From Chitinophagaceae bacterium (lineage in GTDB: Bacteria > Bacteroidota > Bacteroidia > Chitinophagales > Chitinophagaceae): a stretch of 7,529 nt of DNA. Under the pieces are notes generated by a model, which was given only the letters and a program-made list of their open reading frames with translations, had not been told where the DNA came from and made no database searches. Made by a program: the position numbers and the translations under genes. Positions within the stretch are counted from its first letter, which is position 1. Each line of letters begins with the position of its first letter. The stretch lies in NCBI GenBank assembly GCA_025963615.1, contig JAOQAL010000078.1, positions 1-7,529 of the forward strand, given 5' to 3'. Below are positions 6,442 to 7,529 of this stretch, one piece after another.

Positions 6442-7527
6442 TTATAATTTGAATAAAGCGCCAACAAACACAATATAATCGCCAAATCCGCCTTGTGTCA
6501 GGGTATTTACTCCGGTATATTTCGTTTTAAACTGATCCGACAATGTTTGCTTTGTCTCTCTTCCCACAATAACAGGAACATAAGCATATAACGATGCTTT
6601 TTTCATTTTATAAATTATACCCGGTTCTACAGATAAATTATGACCAGCACGTCTCACTCCCTCGCTGCCTCCGAAAAGATCGTTAACAGGTGTCCCTTCC
6701 TTTCTAATGCCCACAGAAAATGCCCAGCGCTTTAAACTATAATTTATACCCACCCGGATTGAAAATTGGTCCGCTACACTGAGTATGATATTATTTGCAA
6801 GGCTATCAATTCGTGGTGGGATTCTTCCGTTTGTGATCGCAGTTCCATTTTGTTCTCTCGTGTTTGCCATGTAATAAAAATTGCCATACAAGCTAAAAGA
6901 TCTTGCCGCATTTAAAATGTAGAATGTATTCATCTCAGTAATGATTCCGGTACCACCATCCCCCAATTGGATAGAAGGGTTTACAGCAGAAAGAATTTTT
7001 GTTGAATCATTCCTGTAAAAATAATCCTGGTAATTATAAGCTCCGGTAGGAAATTTTATACCAAGCCCTAATTGAATATTTCCTCTTTGCTTTACAGTTG
7101 GTTTTAGCAACCACTTATAGGCCGTGAACCTGATATCGCCAATTCCAAAAGAGTTTGTTGTACGTCTTGTTGTATTGGGGCCGCCATGTTCCAACGAAGC
7201 AGTGCGGCTATTTGCCGCAAACGGAACGCTTAGATCAAGCGACCATCCATTTCGCATTAACCTGCCGATTGAAATATCCATCGTATAGGATTTAACAACA
7301 GCTTCATTTTGTTTCGGCGTTTTCAAATCAACAAGGCCCTTAAAATCACGAAACGATTTAAAGTACCTGTTATTGATATTTAACTGCCAGTCAGAAGTTG
7401 AAAAGGCATTATCCGTAAGGTTGTATTGTCCAAAACCTGAAATGTTTCGAACAACAACACATCCCTGAGATTTTGCTGTGGCAACGAGAAGCAGGACAGC
7501 GATCGCTGAAAGAAATGTTTTTTTCAT
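6442..7527 (-). CDS. Predicted outer-membrane beta-barrel protein, Bacteroidota conserved type
   Basis: The 361-residue protein starts two bases from the window edge. MKKTFLSAIAVLLLVATAKS reads as a signal peptide with cleavage around Ser20, so the start is plausible, though upstream control sequence is not visible. After it come alternating hydrophobic/polar strands with Gly and aromatic residues, as in outer-membrane barrels: NNRYFKSFRDFKG (52-64), SLDLSVPFAANS (96-107), FGIGDIRFTAYKW (127-139), IQLGLGIKFPTG (151-162), SIQLGDGGTG (185-194), and a final strand ending VGALFKL. The pattern resembles the loosely defined transporter-like barrels grouped with phenol-degradation MetA-type proteins (PF13557), but I do not know a function and that link is weak. 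It is the first gene seen of the minus-strand cluster, 59 bp upstream of the degenerate sensor. This suggests co-transcription and perhaps a link between envelope cargo or state and the two-component system. SQGC at 20-23 is not a good lipobox. Confidence 0.75.
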   Translation of the reverse strand: MKKTFLSAIAVLLLVATAKSQGCVVVRNISGFGQYNLTDNAFSTSDWQLNINNRYFKSFRDFKGLVDLKTPKQNEAVVKSYTMDISIGRLMRNGWSLDLSVPFAANSRTASLEHGGPNTTRRTTNSFGIGDIRFTAYKWLLKPTVKQRGNIQLGLGIKFPTGAYNYQDYFYRNDSTKILSAVNPSIQLGDGGTGIITEMNTFYILNAARSFSLYGNFYYMANTREQNGTAITNGRIPPRIDSLANNIILSVADQFSIRVGINYSLKRWAFSVGIRKEGTPVNDLFGGSEGVRRAGHNLSVEPGIIYKMKKASLYAYVPVIVGRETKQTLSDQFKTKYTGVNTLTQGGFGDYIVFVGALFKL

Positions 7528-7529
7528 AA

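Noticed and set aside
7458..7470. Lipoprotein signal (SQGC) in the outer-membrane protein
   Set aside because: There is no Leu/Val at the -3 position or other lipobox features; an ordinary signal-peptidase I site after the hydrophobic stretch fits better.
1..7529. CRISPR arrays, tRNA or rRNA genes, attachment sites
   Set aside because: No regularly spaced repeats, cloverleaf sequences or rRNA-like stretches were seen; nearly all of the window is protein-coding.

Overview
The window looks like chromosomal DNA from a member of the Bacteroidota, perhaps a Chitinophagaceae-like soil or plant-associated organism. The pointers are membrane histidine kinases of the LytS/His_kinase type paired with a LytTR response regulator, very little Shine-Dalgarno sequence before the starts, lysine-rich signal peptides beginning MKK, and fairly A+T-rich coding sequence. 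Taxonomy is inferred from style, not from a marker gene.

Layout. (1) 1-1082, plus strand: the C-terminal two thirds of a BetA-type choline dehydrogenase (GMC oxidoreductase), whose FAD-binding N-terminus lies off the left edge. (2) 1083-1259: a short convergent intergenic gap with two small inverted repeats and no convincing terminator. (3) 1260-2792, minus strand: a complete secreted tannase/feruloyl-esterase-family hydrolase with an intact Ser-Asp-His triad. (4) 2793-3404: about 610 bp without an intact gene. It holds two hairpin-forming sequences and, on the plus strand, a short frameshifted remnant that reads like the N-terminal part of an IS4-like transposase without its catalytic domain. 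(5) 3405-7527, minus strand: a compact four-gene cluster, in transcription order a predicted outer-membrane beta-barrel protein, a degenerate LytS-type sensor, an intact LytS-type sensor kinase, and a LytTR response regulator. The last three genes overlap by 23 and 8 bp, so they are almost certainly co-transcribed and translationally coupled.

The most interesting point is the second-sensor arrangement. The two membrane kinases are tandem paralogues with the same four-helix membrane domain and the same dimerisation/catalytic layout. The downstream copy keeps every diagnostic residue. The upstream copy has lost the phosphoacceptor His of the PHFLFN motif (now PRFLFH), the N-box Asn (ENSFKH is now ETSFEY) and the G-box glycines, yet its frame is open and full length. 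That points to a retained pseudokinase partner of the active kinase, possibly feeding a LytTR regulator that controls the outer-membrane protein or a nearby function. The left half (choline oxidation, esterase) has no visible mechanistic link to the signalling operon, and the transposase remnant lies between the two halves.
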